Assembly: GCA_001828935.1 (NCBI GenBank)
Contig: MHZX01000089.1
Coordinates: 226 to 51,984, forward strand
DNA from: Rhodocyclales bacterium RIFCSPLOWO2_02_FULL_63_24
GTDB lineage: Bacteria; Pseudomonadota; Gammaproteobacteria; Burkholderiales; Rhodocyclaceae
DNA: 51,759 nt
Reading direction: 5' to 3'
This document shows positions 37,318 through 45,986 of the stretch, piece by piece (the stretch's first letter is position 1; each line of letters opens with the position of its first letter). The position numbers were made by a program, and so were the translations under genes. Under the pieces are notes generated by a model. That model did no database searches and was not told where the DNA came from. It was given only the letters and a program-made list of their open reading frames with translations.

Positions 37318-37701
37318 TCAGCGGTAGGTCGGGCCAGATGCTGAATGAGTCTTGATGTCCCGATGGACATGCCTTCTTGGCTCCTGCGGATAGGGAAACC
37401 GGTTGACCACTTCGGTGGTGCGTTCGAGATCGCCCAGCTGGATATCGATCTTTTTGCTGCTCGCTTCTAAAGCGCCCAGCCGGATACCAATATCTTTGCT
37501 GCTCGCTTCCAGCTTCTCATTGCTCGCTTCTAAAGCGCCCAGCCGGATACCAATATCTTTGCTGCTCGCTTCCAGCTTCTCATTGCTCGCTTCTAAAGCG
37601 CCCATTCTTACATTGATGGAATCCATCGTCGATTCAAGTCCGACGAATCTTCCCTCGAAGAGGCCAGCTATTTTCCTTAGATCTTCATCACTGAGTGCCA
37701 T
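37318..37701 (-). CDS. Coiled-coil protein with tandem 21-residue repeats
   Basis: This 127-residue hydrophilic protein has a helical N-terminus and, from about residue 33, repeats of the type LGALEASNEKLEASSKDIGI. Two copies are exact at DNA level (63 bp each), flanked by partial copies. The heptad-like spacing of Leu and Ile predicts a coiled coil. A good GGAAGGAG site precedes ATG 37701, and a Rho-independent terminator follows the gene, so it is probably monocistronic. Partners and function are unknown. Repeat number may vary between strains. Confidence 0.75.
   Translation of the reverse strand: MALSDEDLRKIAGLFEGRFVGLESTMDSINVRMGALEASNEKLEASSKDIGIRLGALEASNEKLEASSKDIGIRLGALEASSKKIDIQLGDLERTTEVVNRFPYPQEPRRHVHRDIKTHSASGPTYR
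37459..37604. repeat. 63-bp direct tandem repeat (two full copies and a partial)
   Basis: The copies at 37459-37521 and 37522-37584 are identical, and the first 20 bases recur at 37585-37604. The unit is in frame and encodes 21 residues of the coiled-coil protein. Exact identity at DNA level indicates recent duplication or slippage. Confidence 0.9.
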
Positions 37702-38308
37702 AAATTATCTCCTTCCAATTTTCTGCTAAAGTGGAAAAGCCAATGCTTCGCCCTGTGCAAAAGCACACGCGAACCTTTTGAGAGGGTTGAAAAGAGCGCC
37801 GAATACCACAGCGCCATTCTCAGCGCAGTGGCGACAAACGGTAGATCCGGCGATTTGCGCAATATGCAGAGATTCAGCGCACATTGCAATTCAGACGAGG
37901 CATTCGCGCACGTCCCTTATGGTGACAAAAAACAAAACGATGCGAGAGGTACAATTGCCAAGCACTAACCAGTCAAGCAAGTACGTCGCCCGTCTACCCT
38001 GTATCACATTAGCATGAGCCCAGCCGGACACAAGATAGATATGCCCACTGGGTACACTAACGACAGCTACCATTAATACTTTAAAAGCTACAGCAAAGCG
38101 CCATTATCCGCCATCGGATCAAACAGCATTTTCTGTACTAAATCCGGTATCCCGCTACGAAGCCTTCAGCAGAATAGGCGTAGATAGTAGACCTTAGTCC
38201 TGGAACGCAAATCAAGTATGCTTATGCGCCAATAGAGCCGCTTAATTAAATATCTAGATATTGTTACAGCAACTTCGCTGTTACTCTATTCCGCAATCTT
38301 TGGCCACG
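37702..38308. other. Non-coding stretch, no gene recognised
   Basis: About 600 bases of fairly AT-rich sequence between the coiled-coil gene and the end of the large ATPase gene. Short frames occur on both strands, but none has a convincing ribosome-binding site or composition. The left end must contain the promoter of the coiled-coil gene. No tRNA, repeat or terminator is seen; a small RNA cannot be excluded. Confidence 0.5.
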
Positions 38309-41059
38309 CTAACTCGGCGTCTCCCTCGATCTCCGCAGCGACCGCGCCAAGACCTCGGCAATCGCCTGCCGCCGCGCACTCGCTTCCTTTGGGTCCACTG
38401 CCTGCTGCACCGTCCGTACTTTGTAACCACGAACCATCTGCTCCGTTGGCAGGGGAGGTTCGCCGAGGGAGTCGAGATATTCGATCAGACTCTCGGGCAC
38501 GGCATACCGAACCTTTCCTCGCTCGTTTTCTTCCAGGTTCTCGTCGATGAATTTCGTGAGCGAGCGGATATGCCGCTCGTTGCTCCCAATCAGGACTACT
38601 TCCGTATAGCCCGCCGCCAGGCACTTCTCGATATTGCCCAACTCGTGATCCCGGCCCGTCGTCACGGAGATTTCACAGGCAATCCGGCGTTCGCCGCGAA
38701 CGAGCGACACATCCACCCGGCCCGCCCCATCGAGGATGACCTCCTCGATTGCCGTGCGGAAGCCGCGTTCGTCGGCAAGCTGCTTGACGAGATGCTGGAG
38801 ATACTTGTGCTGTTTACCACCACCGCCTGGCTCAAGAGGTGGCTTCGGTTTTGATGCTGCCCTCGGAATGCGCTCGGCAATCTCTTCTCGGCGTATTGGT
38901 GCTTGAAGGGTGGTGTCGGTTGGAAGTCTTTCGGCGGGAGACGTGACCTGATCAGGGCTGGTATCGGCACTCCGCTCTTGCGGCTCGACTCGTGGTGTCA
39001 GTTTCGCTGGCTTCGCCGCCTTCGGTGTATCGAACGTCGGCTCGATGGGCGGTGCGCTGTATTCGTCACGACTCCGCCGCAGGAGTTTCTCATAGGACTC
39101 GCTCGACATCGTCGGTAGCGCCTCGACATATCCGAGCGGAATGCGAACTGAGAGCGCTTGATTGGTGAAGTTGCGCACGTAACAAGCGAACGAGGTGTAT
39201 GCGTCGCGCTTCTTCTGGTCGAGGAGAAACGATGCTTCGACGCGGAATTCCGAATCAAGCGTGTTCGCGTCCTTGCTGCTCACCCCTCCGGCAAATTTGA
39301 TCGACGTGCTCGCAAGCACGGTCGCGCGAAGGGCCGTGTCGAGCTGGTCGAGATTCTGATGCGCAAGATTGAGCGCGATGCGGTACTTTCTCGCCTGGTT
39401 GCAGAGGCGGTCAATCGAAGTATCAAAGTAGTCCTGCGCTTCATCGATATACACAAAGGCGGGGTTGCGCTCGTGGGGCGGGAGCGTCGCTCTCTGGAGC
39501 GCGGCTTGGGCGATGAGTGACACAAAGAACCGGCCCAGGATGCCGGCGCCTTCATGACCAAGGAAATCCTTGGCCGTCGAGATGAGCACGATCTTCCCTT
39601 GGTTCAGGAGGGAGAAGAGATCGACTTTGTTCTCGGTGTGCGAGAACATGCGCTCGATCGTCGCATTCGACAGTACGCCCCAGAGACGCGCCAGGATTTG
39701 CTTCTTGGTTTCACCGAACTGCCGCTCGAAGAATTGAGTAAGGAAGAAGTGCCTGGCGAAACCCGATAGGCCTTCCATGTACGGCCGGAACTTCTCGCCG
39801 TTCTCCATGAGTTCGCGCAGCGTATGAATGGTAGCGTCGGGGATTTCGAGCATGAGGCGGGCCAGATACCGGAAGATCACGCCTTGCCGCTGCGTCAGTT
39901 CCGCCCCGAGGAGCGCCCCGAAGAAATATTCGAAGGTCTCCACGGCGGCGTTCAGCGTCATTTCGCGATCAACCGGCGAAAGCCGTTCCAGCCGGCCCCG
40001 GTCGAAGTCGAACATATTCAGGCTGATCGGATGCTCGATGTCGGTCGGATCAACGAGCACCAGCCGGTCGGCAAGACTGCCGTACTCGTCCGGGTCAAAG
40101 TGCTTCAAATGCGAAATGGTACGGATCAGGTCGCCCTGACTATCGATGACCACGATCGCTCGTCCGTCCGTCTTGGCGCGCACCAAGTCGTGATGGATGA
40201 GAAACTGCAAGAGCTGCGTCTTGCCGTGACCAGTGCCGGCTACGATGTGCGTGTGTTCAAACCGAGCAGGGAAGGGGATGGCAAAGGGCAAGGGCGCGCG
40301 GAAGAAGTCTTGGAAGGGCGTTCCCTGGAGATAGACCTCGACCAATTCCTCCGCCCGCATCTTCTTCTCTTCGGACGGTAATCGTAGATTGAGCTTTTCA
40401 TCGTGCCGCCGCGACAATGGTATGCCGGACGCGCGCAGGAAGTTGTCTTCAAGGCGGGTACGGACCTTCTTGAACAGCCCGGATTCGAACGCGTACTGAT
40501 CGGAGAGGGTAATCAGGGTACGTTCGATGAGGACGCCCAGGTCCTCGCAGAGGTCGTATGCGGCGGCATCGGGGAAGACGACGTACTCTGCCTTGCCGCC
40601 ACTGCCGCTCCCGTTCTCGGGATCGATGAAGGCCGAGACGGGGAAGGACTGAAGAATTCCCGAGAATAGATTCGTGAGCTTCGCCCGCCACTCGGCGAGC
40701 AGACGCTCATGACTCGTATGCACCCGCATCGAGCGGCGCAACGCTTCTCGTGCAGCGATCCCTTCCTCAATCGACAGATGCACGAGCGCCGACTCTTCCG
40801 GCAGATTGATGAGGAATCCGTCGTCGTAGAGAAGCTGCACCAGCGCGTCATACAGCGCTTCGCCGAGCGGCATCGACGGCGTGGTGTCGAGCACGCCGCA
40901 GATGTCATGGATCAGTTCGACGAGGAACGGGCCGAAGACTGCCCGGTCATGAAAATCGACGCCATTGCACAGCGGACGTAATTCACGGACGAGCCGCAGC
41001 GTGTCCTCGTGCTCGCGGTTCTCCGTGCCACCGCGCAGCCAATTCTTCCAATTGGACAT
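38309..41059 (-). CDS. VirD4/HerA-like ATPase with C-terminal nuclease-like domain
   Basis: This 916-residue protein has an N-terminal region without known motifs (1-265), then a VirD4/HerA-type motor. Walker A is AGTGHGKTQLL (275-281 core), Walker B is FVYIDEAQDYFD, and a sensor-like NLAHQNLDQLD follows. No clear membrane helix is seen, unlike typical coupling proteins. After a Pro-rich linker, the last ~170 residues contain a PD-(D/E)xK-like pattern: AIEEVI, GRVDVSLV, then IACEISVTTG, with Ser in place of the usual Lys. Such a domain could cut or bind DNA. The gene lies nine bases after the 126-residue gene. It could act in DNA transfer or in defence; no relaxase is nearby. Confidence 0.85.
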   Translation of the reverse strand: MSNWKNWLRGGTENREHEDTLRLVRELRPLCNGVDFHDRAVFGPFLVELIHDICGVLDTTPSMPLGEALYDALVQLLYDDGFLINLPEESALVHLSIEEGIAAREALRRSMRVHTSHERLLAEWRAKLTNLFSGILQSFPVSAFIDPENGSGSGGKAEYVVFPDAAAYDLCEDLGVLIERTLITLSDQYAFESGLFKKVRTRLEDNFLRASGIPLSRRHDEKLNLRLPSEEKKMRAEELVEVYLQGTPFQDFFRAPLPFAIPFPARFEHTHIVAGTGHGKTQLLQFLIHHDLVRAKTDGRAIVVIDSQGDLIRTISHLKHFDPDEYGSLADRLVLVDPTDIEHPISLNMFDFDRGRLERLSPVDREMTLNAAVETFEYFFGALLGAELTQRQGVIFRYLARLMLEIPDATIHTLRELMENGEKFRPYMEGLSGFARHFFLTQFFERQFGETKKQILARLWGVLSNATIERMFSHTENKVDLFSLLNQGKIVLISTAKDFLGHEGAGILGRFFVSLIAQAALQRATLPPHERNPAFVYIDEAQDYFDTSIDRLCNQARKYRIALNLAHQNLDQLDTALRATVLASTSIKFAGGVSSKDANTLDSEFRVEASFLLDQKKRDAYTSFACYVRNFTNQALSVRIPLGYVEALPTMSSESYEKLLRRSRDEYSAPPIEPTFDTPKAAKPAKLTPRVEPQERSADTSPDQVTSPAERLPTDTTLQAPIRREEIAERIPRAASKPKPPLEPGGGGKQHKYLQHLVKQLADERGFRTAIEEVILDGAGRVDVSLVRGERRIACEISVTTGRDHELGNIEKCLAAGYTEVVLIGSNERHIRSLTKFIDENLEENERGKVRYAVPESLIEYLDSLGEPPLPTEQMVRGYKVRTVQQAVDPKEASARRQAIAEVLARSLRRSRETPS

Positions 41060-41068
41060 GGAAGCCGG

Positions 41069-41449
41069 CTAGAACTCGATCACTTCCTCTCCGCCGAAGT
41101 GCGCTGCGGCCGTAAGCACCGCCTTGAAGGTCTCGCAGGCTTCCTTGATCTGCTCCTCGACGGCGAGCATCTCCACGATATCCTTGCACTCGACTTGCTT
41201 GCCGTTGGTGAGATCGTTCACGCTGATCGAGAGGTTCATCATCTTGAGCGCGAAGCGGGAGGCGAGGCCGAGCAACCCGCTCCCACCGACAATCTTGTCT
41301 CGCTCATAGAGCATGGTCTCGCCCAGCTTGTACTTCTTGATGTGGGATTTCTCTTCTTCGGTTAGCTCCGCTCGAACATCGAGTGTGAACGTGATTTTCC
41401 CCACGCCGAGCATGCCGGACTTCTGATCGCGACGCAGCAGCAGCTTCAT
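41069..41449 (-). CDS. Conserved-looking small protein upstream of the ATPase
   Basis: This 126-residue soluble protein starts at ATG 41449, five bases after GGAGGG. It has an N-terminal beta-rich part (MLGVGKITFTLDVRAELTEE) and helices in the C-terminal half (DIVEMLAVEEQIKEACETF). No family is recognised. Its stop lies nine bases before the large ATPase start on the same strand, so it is probably an accessory protein of that ATPase. Confidence 0.75.
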   Translation of the reverse strand: MKLLLRRDQKSGMLGVGKITFTLDVRAELTEEEKSHIKKYKLGETMLYERDKIVGGSGLLGLASRFALKMMNLSISVNDLTNGKQVECKDIVEMLAVEEQIKEACETFKAVLTAAAHFGGEEVIEF

Positions 41450-41671
41450 GATGGCCCTCCCCAGGTGCATGCGAAAACAATACGGTACCGGATACGATAT
41501 GCATTCGCCAGTCATTTTTAGCGAGCGATGCGGAGCGCTATAACTTAGGAGGTAGGGAGACGCTGACGTGCGCGGGCAAGGAGCCAAGATCGGCGCGGCG
41601 CTCGTCAAGGAAGTGCGGAAATGCACATGGCGCGAGCGTTTTCTTGCCACGCCAGGCGCAGAATGCGCCGA

Positions 41672-41989
41672 TCAGCTTTTCCGGCAATGCCCGCCTGTCT
41701 GAAAGGGGTCCAGGAGATTTGCGCAAATAGAGCGGGCTATGGGCGTGCGCCAACTCTGATTGCGCAAATACCGTCCCATGCGCTGTGAGAAGGTGAGTTC
41801 ATGGGGCAAGTCTAGGAATGGGATCGTGGCCAATATGTTCAGGCCGACATCCATCGCCACCGCGACGATCACGGCAGGAACTGCCAGCGATTTTGTAACG
41901 ATGGGCAGGGTGCTCCACACGGCGTACAGGGACATTACCGCTAGGAATAGGACCCACATCACATAGGCATAGAGGGCAATCTCAAGCAT
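41672..41989 (-). CDS. Small inner-membrane protein
   Basis: This 105-residue protein has two hydrophobic segments (ALYAYVMWVLFLAVMSLYAV and VPAVIVAVAMDVGLNILATI) and a polar basic C-terminus ending in ICANLLDPFQTGGHCRKS. Similar small two-helix proteins with an NLLDPF-type end occur in plasmids and phages. GGAGGGG precedes ATG 41989. A gap of 222 bases separates it from the next gene on the same strand. Function unknown. Confidence 0.72.
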   Translation of the reverse strand: MLEIALYAYVMWVLFLAVMSLYAVWSTLPIVTKSLAVPAVIVAVAMDVGLNILATIPFLDLPHELTFSQRMGRYLRNQSWRTPIARSICANLLDPFQTGGHCRKS

Positions 41990-42193
41990 GGCGTTCCCCT
42001 CCTGCACCAGAGGAATCTCGGCTGTGTTGGCGGCCGGGCAAGGGTGTCATGGCAACTCCTCCCGAGACGTATGCAAAGTCCATACGATACTCCAAAGGCG
42101 TGCGAGCCGCACCGCTCACGGGAGACTGCCTCACAACCGGCACCCAGACGAGACTACGCCTCGGCGATCCTTACGAAGCGTTACTTACCAGAA

Positions 42194-43825
42194 TCACCGC
42201 TTAAAGGCTTGCACGCCCACGATCACGCCCGTTCCTGAGTTTGCCCCGGCATAGGAAAGGCCAAGTGCAGCTGCTTGGTTTCCGGTGAAGGCGCCGACCG
42301 CGTTGCCGGTCGCAGCGCCGCCAGTACAGTTGCCACCCGCGCAAGTTCCCGCGAGCGTCGTCTGAAAAAGCGCGTTGCTGTTGTAGGTCGCGGTACCGTT
42401 CAGATTGAATGTCGATCCGGCGGCGCTGGTGAAATTCAGGTTCTGAACTGTTACGCCCCGCGTAGCAAAGTTCACTTGCACCGCTCCGCCATTGAAGGTT
42501 CCCGCGTTTCCGGCCGAATCGCTGGGTCGCGTTCCGCCTGCCGGGTTGTACGTGACAACGCCCGATGTGGGCATATTGGTCACGGGAGCGCCATAGATGT
42601 AATGCAGGCTTTGTCCGGTGACCGTGCCACTGCTGTTCGTCATAGTCGATCCCGGCCCCGCCCATCGGCCCCAGTACATGTCGCCGGCACTGGCGTTGCT
42701 TCCGGTATCCAGGAGGGAAGCCGAACCTCGGTTGCCGGAAAGTCTGACCGAGGGAAGGTTGTATGAGGAGAAGTCATTGGAGGTGCCGATATGGAAATCC
42801 AACTTCGACGCCATCATGAGGCCAGCGACGCCAGGACCGGACGTTGCCACGCCGCCGCCATTGCGGTACGCCGGCTGCAAAGCCGCTTGCAGTCCATCGG
42901 AATTGGCGGACTCGTTTTGGTTGTATGCAGACGGGCTTGATTGATTGGAGGTACGCACCACAGGGACCGGAGTCACCGGAGATGGGGCGGCAGTTTTGTG
43001 AGTATTACCGAGGTTCTTTATTCTTCCGGGATCGTAGACGACTCCGGGTGCTGGAGCGGGAAACCCTTGCACAACGCCGCCCGGCGCGGCAACCGTAAGC
43101 GTTACGACTTGATAGCCTCCGAACTTCTTATCAAGAGCGTTAAAGCCAAGCGCTTTCAGTTTTTCCGGCGGATTGATCACCTGTCCCGTCGTTTTGTCGA
43201 TTGTCACTTGCTGGCCGCTTAAGGGATCATTGGCGACTAGGTTTCCTTGGCTATTCACGCCAACTGCAAGCATGAAGTGAGATTCATAGTAGTTGGTGCC
43301 GGGAGTGGGATTCTTTGGATTGGCCGCACCGTATTGGAGGATACTGCCGCGCAATATGACCGGATTGTTTTCGCCAAGTTTGCTAACCACATCCGATAAG
43401 CCGGTCCCTTGCTTGCTTTGGATAACGGTTCCCGTGGCTACGTCGCCGCGGGGATCGAGCTTGCTGCTGAGAGCGCCCACAACTGCACCATCTGATGGTG
43501 ACCAGAAGTCATCGATCTTCGCATTCATGCCGAGAGCACGTGCGACCATCGTGTAGACGGTCGCCTTGCACGTGCTGTTCTTGTCCATTGCAGCCTGAGA
43601 GTTTGTGCTCTGGTATGTACCGAATCTGGCGTCGGTATCCAACTGCCCAATCGGCTTCAGTGAGTTACCCCAATCGAATGTCGCCAGCGACGCAGATGCG
43701 GAAGTGGCTTGCGCAATAGCTTCGGCGCTCAAGCCGAGCCCGCATGCGAGGGCAGCCGCGAGAGGAGCGGTCAGAGACAGGCAGAAACGGCGGGCATAGG
43801 CCCGTTTGCGAATATCGTTGAACAC
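42194..43825 (-). CDS. Secreted protein: C39-like cysteine peptidase domain plus C-terminal beta-barrel cargo domain
   Basis: This 543-residue exported protein has a signal peptide (to about Ala38 in AEAIAQA). Residues about 60-245 resemble C39-like peptidases: Cys86 in NSTCKATVYTMV, His183 in YYESHFMLAVGV and Asp200 in LVANDPLSG could form the catalytic triad. After a Pro/Ser/Asn-rich linker, the last ~180 residues are Gly/Ala/Thr-rich beta-sheet sequence with the pattern of the small barrel of Slam-dependent cargo such as TbpB and hemophilin (VQVNFATRGVTVQNLNF, then GAFTGNQAAALGLSYAG). GTG 43825 has AGGAGGG six bases upstream. It is 11 bases after the Slam-like translocator gene, its likely exporter. 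Peptidase activity is inferred. Confidence 0.75.
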   Translation of the reverse strand: MFNDIRKRAYARRFCLSLTAPLAAALACGLGLSAEAIAQATSASASLATFDWGNSLKPIGQLDTDARFGTYQSTNSQAAMDKNSTCKATVYTMVARALGMNAKIDDFWSPSDGAVVGALSSKLDPRGDVATGTVIQSKQGTGLSDVVSKLGENNPVILRGSILQYGAANPKNPTPGTNYYESHFMLAVGVNSQGNLVANDPLSGQQVTIDKTTGQVINPPEKLKALGFNALDKKFGGYQVVTLTVAAPGGVVQGFPAPAPGVVYDPGRIKNLGNTHKTAAPSPVTPVPVVRTSNQSSPSAYNQNESANSDGLQAALQPAYRNGGGVATSGPGVAGLMMASKLDFHIGTSNDFSSYNLPSVRLSGNRGSASLLDTGSNASAGDMYWGRWAGPGSTMTNSSGTVTGQSLHYIYGAPVTNMPTSGVVTYNPAGGTRPSDSAGNAGTFNGGAVQVNFATRGVTVQNLNFTSAAGSTFNLNGTATYNSNALFQTTLAGTCAGGNCTGGAATGNAVGAFTGNQAAALGLSYAGANSGTGVIVGVQAFKR

Positions 43826-43836
43826 CTCATACCCTC

Positions 43837-45141
43837 CTATCGAAAGTCGTAGCGCAAGCTCACGCCAAGCGTATTTCGCTTGAAGGCGTACAGCGCGAGA
43901 TTGGAACGGTTGTCGGCTACCGCGAGCGCGCCTCGTACGCTCACGTTGCGCGACAGGGCATACGTCACTGCGGCATCCAATGCGTAGTAGTCATCTTTGC
44001 GCACGGTCGCCAGGATGGCATCGGCTTGAAGGTGTCGGGTCGATTGATAGTTGAAGCCGGCCGTCACCGCCCATTCCGCTGCCGGCTTCAGATCAACCGC
44101 GACGCGCAGCCCGTTCCGTTCGTTGGAGAGGTCATCTCGCTGATTGCGATTGCGTTCCCGGCCCGTGTTCGCTGAGACGACCAGTGCCGGTCGCCATGAG
44201 GCATCCCACGCCTGCCGGACTCCGCCGGCGAAGCCGTCAAAACTCGAATTCCGTACCGAATTGAACCCGGCGTAGCGAAACTCGCCTGTCTGCGCGGAGA
44301 GGAATAACAGCCGCGACGAGTTCAACACATGCTGCCAATCGGCGCCGTAGCCACTCATGGTTCGAAACCGGTTGTGTCCGACATCCACGTTGTTCCACAA
44401 CAGGCTTCCGCGTACCGTATCCGCGCCATGGGCATAGGCGAGGCCGCCGTTCGCATCCGTGGTGTTCATGTCGAACTGGCTGCTGCGGCTGTGTCGGCGA
44501 CGATCGTCATTCAGCGCAGCGAAGGTCGAGATGCCGCCGCCAAGCGGTACCACGGCCTGCACGCCCGCTGCGACCCGCGCATACGATGCACCGGTACGCA
44601 CGCCAGCATTGTCGATGACGACGTTGCCGAAGGTAGGCAGATTGATGGTCGCCGCGTTGACGCCGCCGTTGATATTGCTGTCGTACCCCAAGCCGCCCTC
44701 GACATACCCGGTCAGTCCCACGCCCGATGCCTGAGCTTCGCGTTCCTGAATGGCGTTGAGGAACAGATCGATGTTTGCGGTCACCTGGGGCGGCGGATGA
44801 GTGCTTCTGACCGCCTCGAATTCGGTACGTGCGCTGGCATTGTCTGCCAACAGGTAGTACCCCCGGCCGAGTTCAAGTCGTGCGCGCGGGTCAGTCGGAT
44901 TCTGTTCGACATACCGTTTCAGCGTCGTAACGCCGTCAGGGACAGCACCGGCATCTATGGCCGCCATGCCGAGGTAGTAGTCGAATAGCAGGTCGTTCGA
45001 GTCCCGAGCGAGCGTAGTCCCGACGCGATATGCCTCAGCCGGTTTGCCTTGATCGATCAACGCTCTGATCTCGTCCGACGGCATCGCAAGCGCCGAGCCA
45101 GATGCCGCTATCAGACAGATCGCTTTAAGCGTTTTGAACAT
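43837..45141 (-). CDS. Slam-like (DUF560) outer-membrane translocator with TPR domain
   Basis: This 434-residue protein has a signal peptide (MFKTLKAICLIAASGSALA), an N-terminal TPR region (about 20-130; NPTDPRARLELGRGYYLLAD and PPPQVTANIDLFLNAI, typical of the family) and a beta-barrel of about 290 residues that ends in VSLRYDFR. This matches surface lipoprotein assembly modulators (Slam, DUF560, type 11 secretion), which move lipoproteins or soluble cargo across the outer membrane. The start is ATG 45141, after GGGGAG. The cargo-like gene follows by 11 bases, and a peptidoglycan-binding lipoprotein gene precedes it by 60 bases, so the three form an operon. Confidence 0.85.
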   Translation of the reverse strand: MFKTLKAICLIAASGSALAMPSDEIRALIDQGKPAEAYRVGTTLARDSNDLLFDYYLGMAAIDAGAVPDGVTTLKRYVEQNPTDPRARLELGRGYYLLADNASARTEFEAVRSTHPPPQVTANIDLFLNAIQEREAQASGVGLTGYVEGGLGYDSNINGGVNAATINLPTFGNVVIDNAGVRTGASYARVAAGVQAVVPLGGGISTFAALNDDRRRHSRSSQFDMNTTDANGGLAYAHGADTVRGSLLWNNVDVGHNRFRTMSGYGADWQHVLNSSRLLFLSAQTGEFRYAGFNSVRNSSFDGFAGGVRQAWDASWRPALVVSANTGRERNRNQRDDLSNERNGLRVAVDLKPAAEWAVTAGFNYQSTRHLQADAILATVRKDDYYALDAAVTYALSRNVSVRGALAVADNRSNLALYAFKRNTLGVSLRYDFR

Positions 45142-45201
45142 AGAGACTCCCCAACAAGCATGCGACGAACGAAACCTTGGCAAGACAACCGGAATCAGGG
45201 G

Positions 45202-45849
45202 TTATTTGTTCGCCGAAACGTTTCCCGCCTTCTGACGCAGTCGGGCCATCGTCTCGTTATCCGCCTGGCCCGTACTGGGAAGCCCATTGTCTTTCTGGAA
45301 CTTCTTGAGGGCATCGAGTGATTTCTTCCCCATGACACCGTCGGCGGCGCCGACTTGATACCCAAGCGCCAGCAACTGCTTCTGAATTTCCATGGCAGTC
45401 ATTGGCGTGAAGGACTGAACGACCTTCGAGGGTTGGCTTGGCACTTGTCCGGCCGGATTTTGCGGAGACTGAATAGAGCTGTCGTTGCTCGCTTGCACCA
45501 GCGGTTGTGATTCGGCGGTTTCAGGGTTGAGGTCGCAATTTTTCTTTTGCGCGAGTTTGGTCAGCAATGCTTGCCGGTCTTTCGCAGCATTGATAGCTTC
45601 CTCGGTATTCACATAGGTTCCGAGTAGTCCCGGCAAGAAGAATATGGCAGCCGCCACATTCGTTCCTGTCACGGTCCGTTCCTTTTTTGCCGCCTTCAGG
45701 TAGTTGTCGGCTTGCGCAAACTCATCCTTCATCTGCGCGCACGACAGATTTGCGTCGCCTGCCTGCTTAACTGCAACTACGGTCGGCGTTGCGCAGCCTG
45801 CTAGCAACCAAACTGTTACCAACACCACCTCTATCCTTCGGGTTTGCAT
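45202..45849 (-). CDS. Lipoprotein with C-terminal peptidoglycan-binding domain
   Basis: This 215-residue lipoprotein precursor has lipobox LLAGC with Cys19 as the lipid site, a helical/Gln-rich middle with a hydrophobic stretch (VAAAIFFLPGLLGTYV), and a C-terminal PG_binding_1 domain from about residue 150 (EIQKQLLALGYQVGAADGVM, then GKKSLDALKKFQKDNGL). Such domains bind cell-wall peptidoglycan. It is the first gene of the Slam-like operon and could fix the exporter to the wall. ATG 45849 follows GGAGGGG. It is divergent from the RHH-like gene, across an inverted repeat. Confidence 0.82.
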   Translation of the reverse strand: MQTRRIEVVLVTVWLLAGCATPTVVAVKQAGDANLSCAQMKDEFAQADNYLKAAKKERTVTGTNVAAAIFFLPGLLGTYVNTEEAINAAKDRQALLTKLAQKKNCDLNPETAESQPLVQASNDSSIQSPQNPAGQVPSQPSKVVQSFTPMTAMEIQKQLLALGYQVGAADGVMGKKSLDALKKFQKDNGLPSTGQADNETMARLRQKAGNVSANK

Positions 45850-45922
45850 AGGCTTCCCCTCCACTTTGCTGCCTGGGGGTTAGACCCCGGCACCCCAACG
45901 CGAGGGAAATATAGCAGAGAAG

Positions 45923-45950
45923 AAAACAATAGCGCAAGCACTATTGTTTT
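45923..45950. promoter_or_regulatory. 28-bp inverted repeat between divergent genes, candidate operator
   Basis: AAAACAATAG (45923-45932) and CTATTGTTTT (45941-45950) form a perfect 10-bp inverted repeat with an 8-base spacer. It lies between the Slam operon and the divergent RHH-like gene. On the minus strand TTGCGC and TATATT, 18 bases apart, overlap it and could be the operon promoter. Repression by the RHH-like product is a reasonable guess. Confidence 0.55.
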
Positions 45951-45986
45951 CCTGTTGTTTTCATACCCCGCTAATAAACTTGCTGC

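Noticed and set aside
37702..38308. Possible tRNA or small gene in the long gap
   Set aside because: No cloverleaf-like sequence, CCA end or frame with a plausible start was found by eye.
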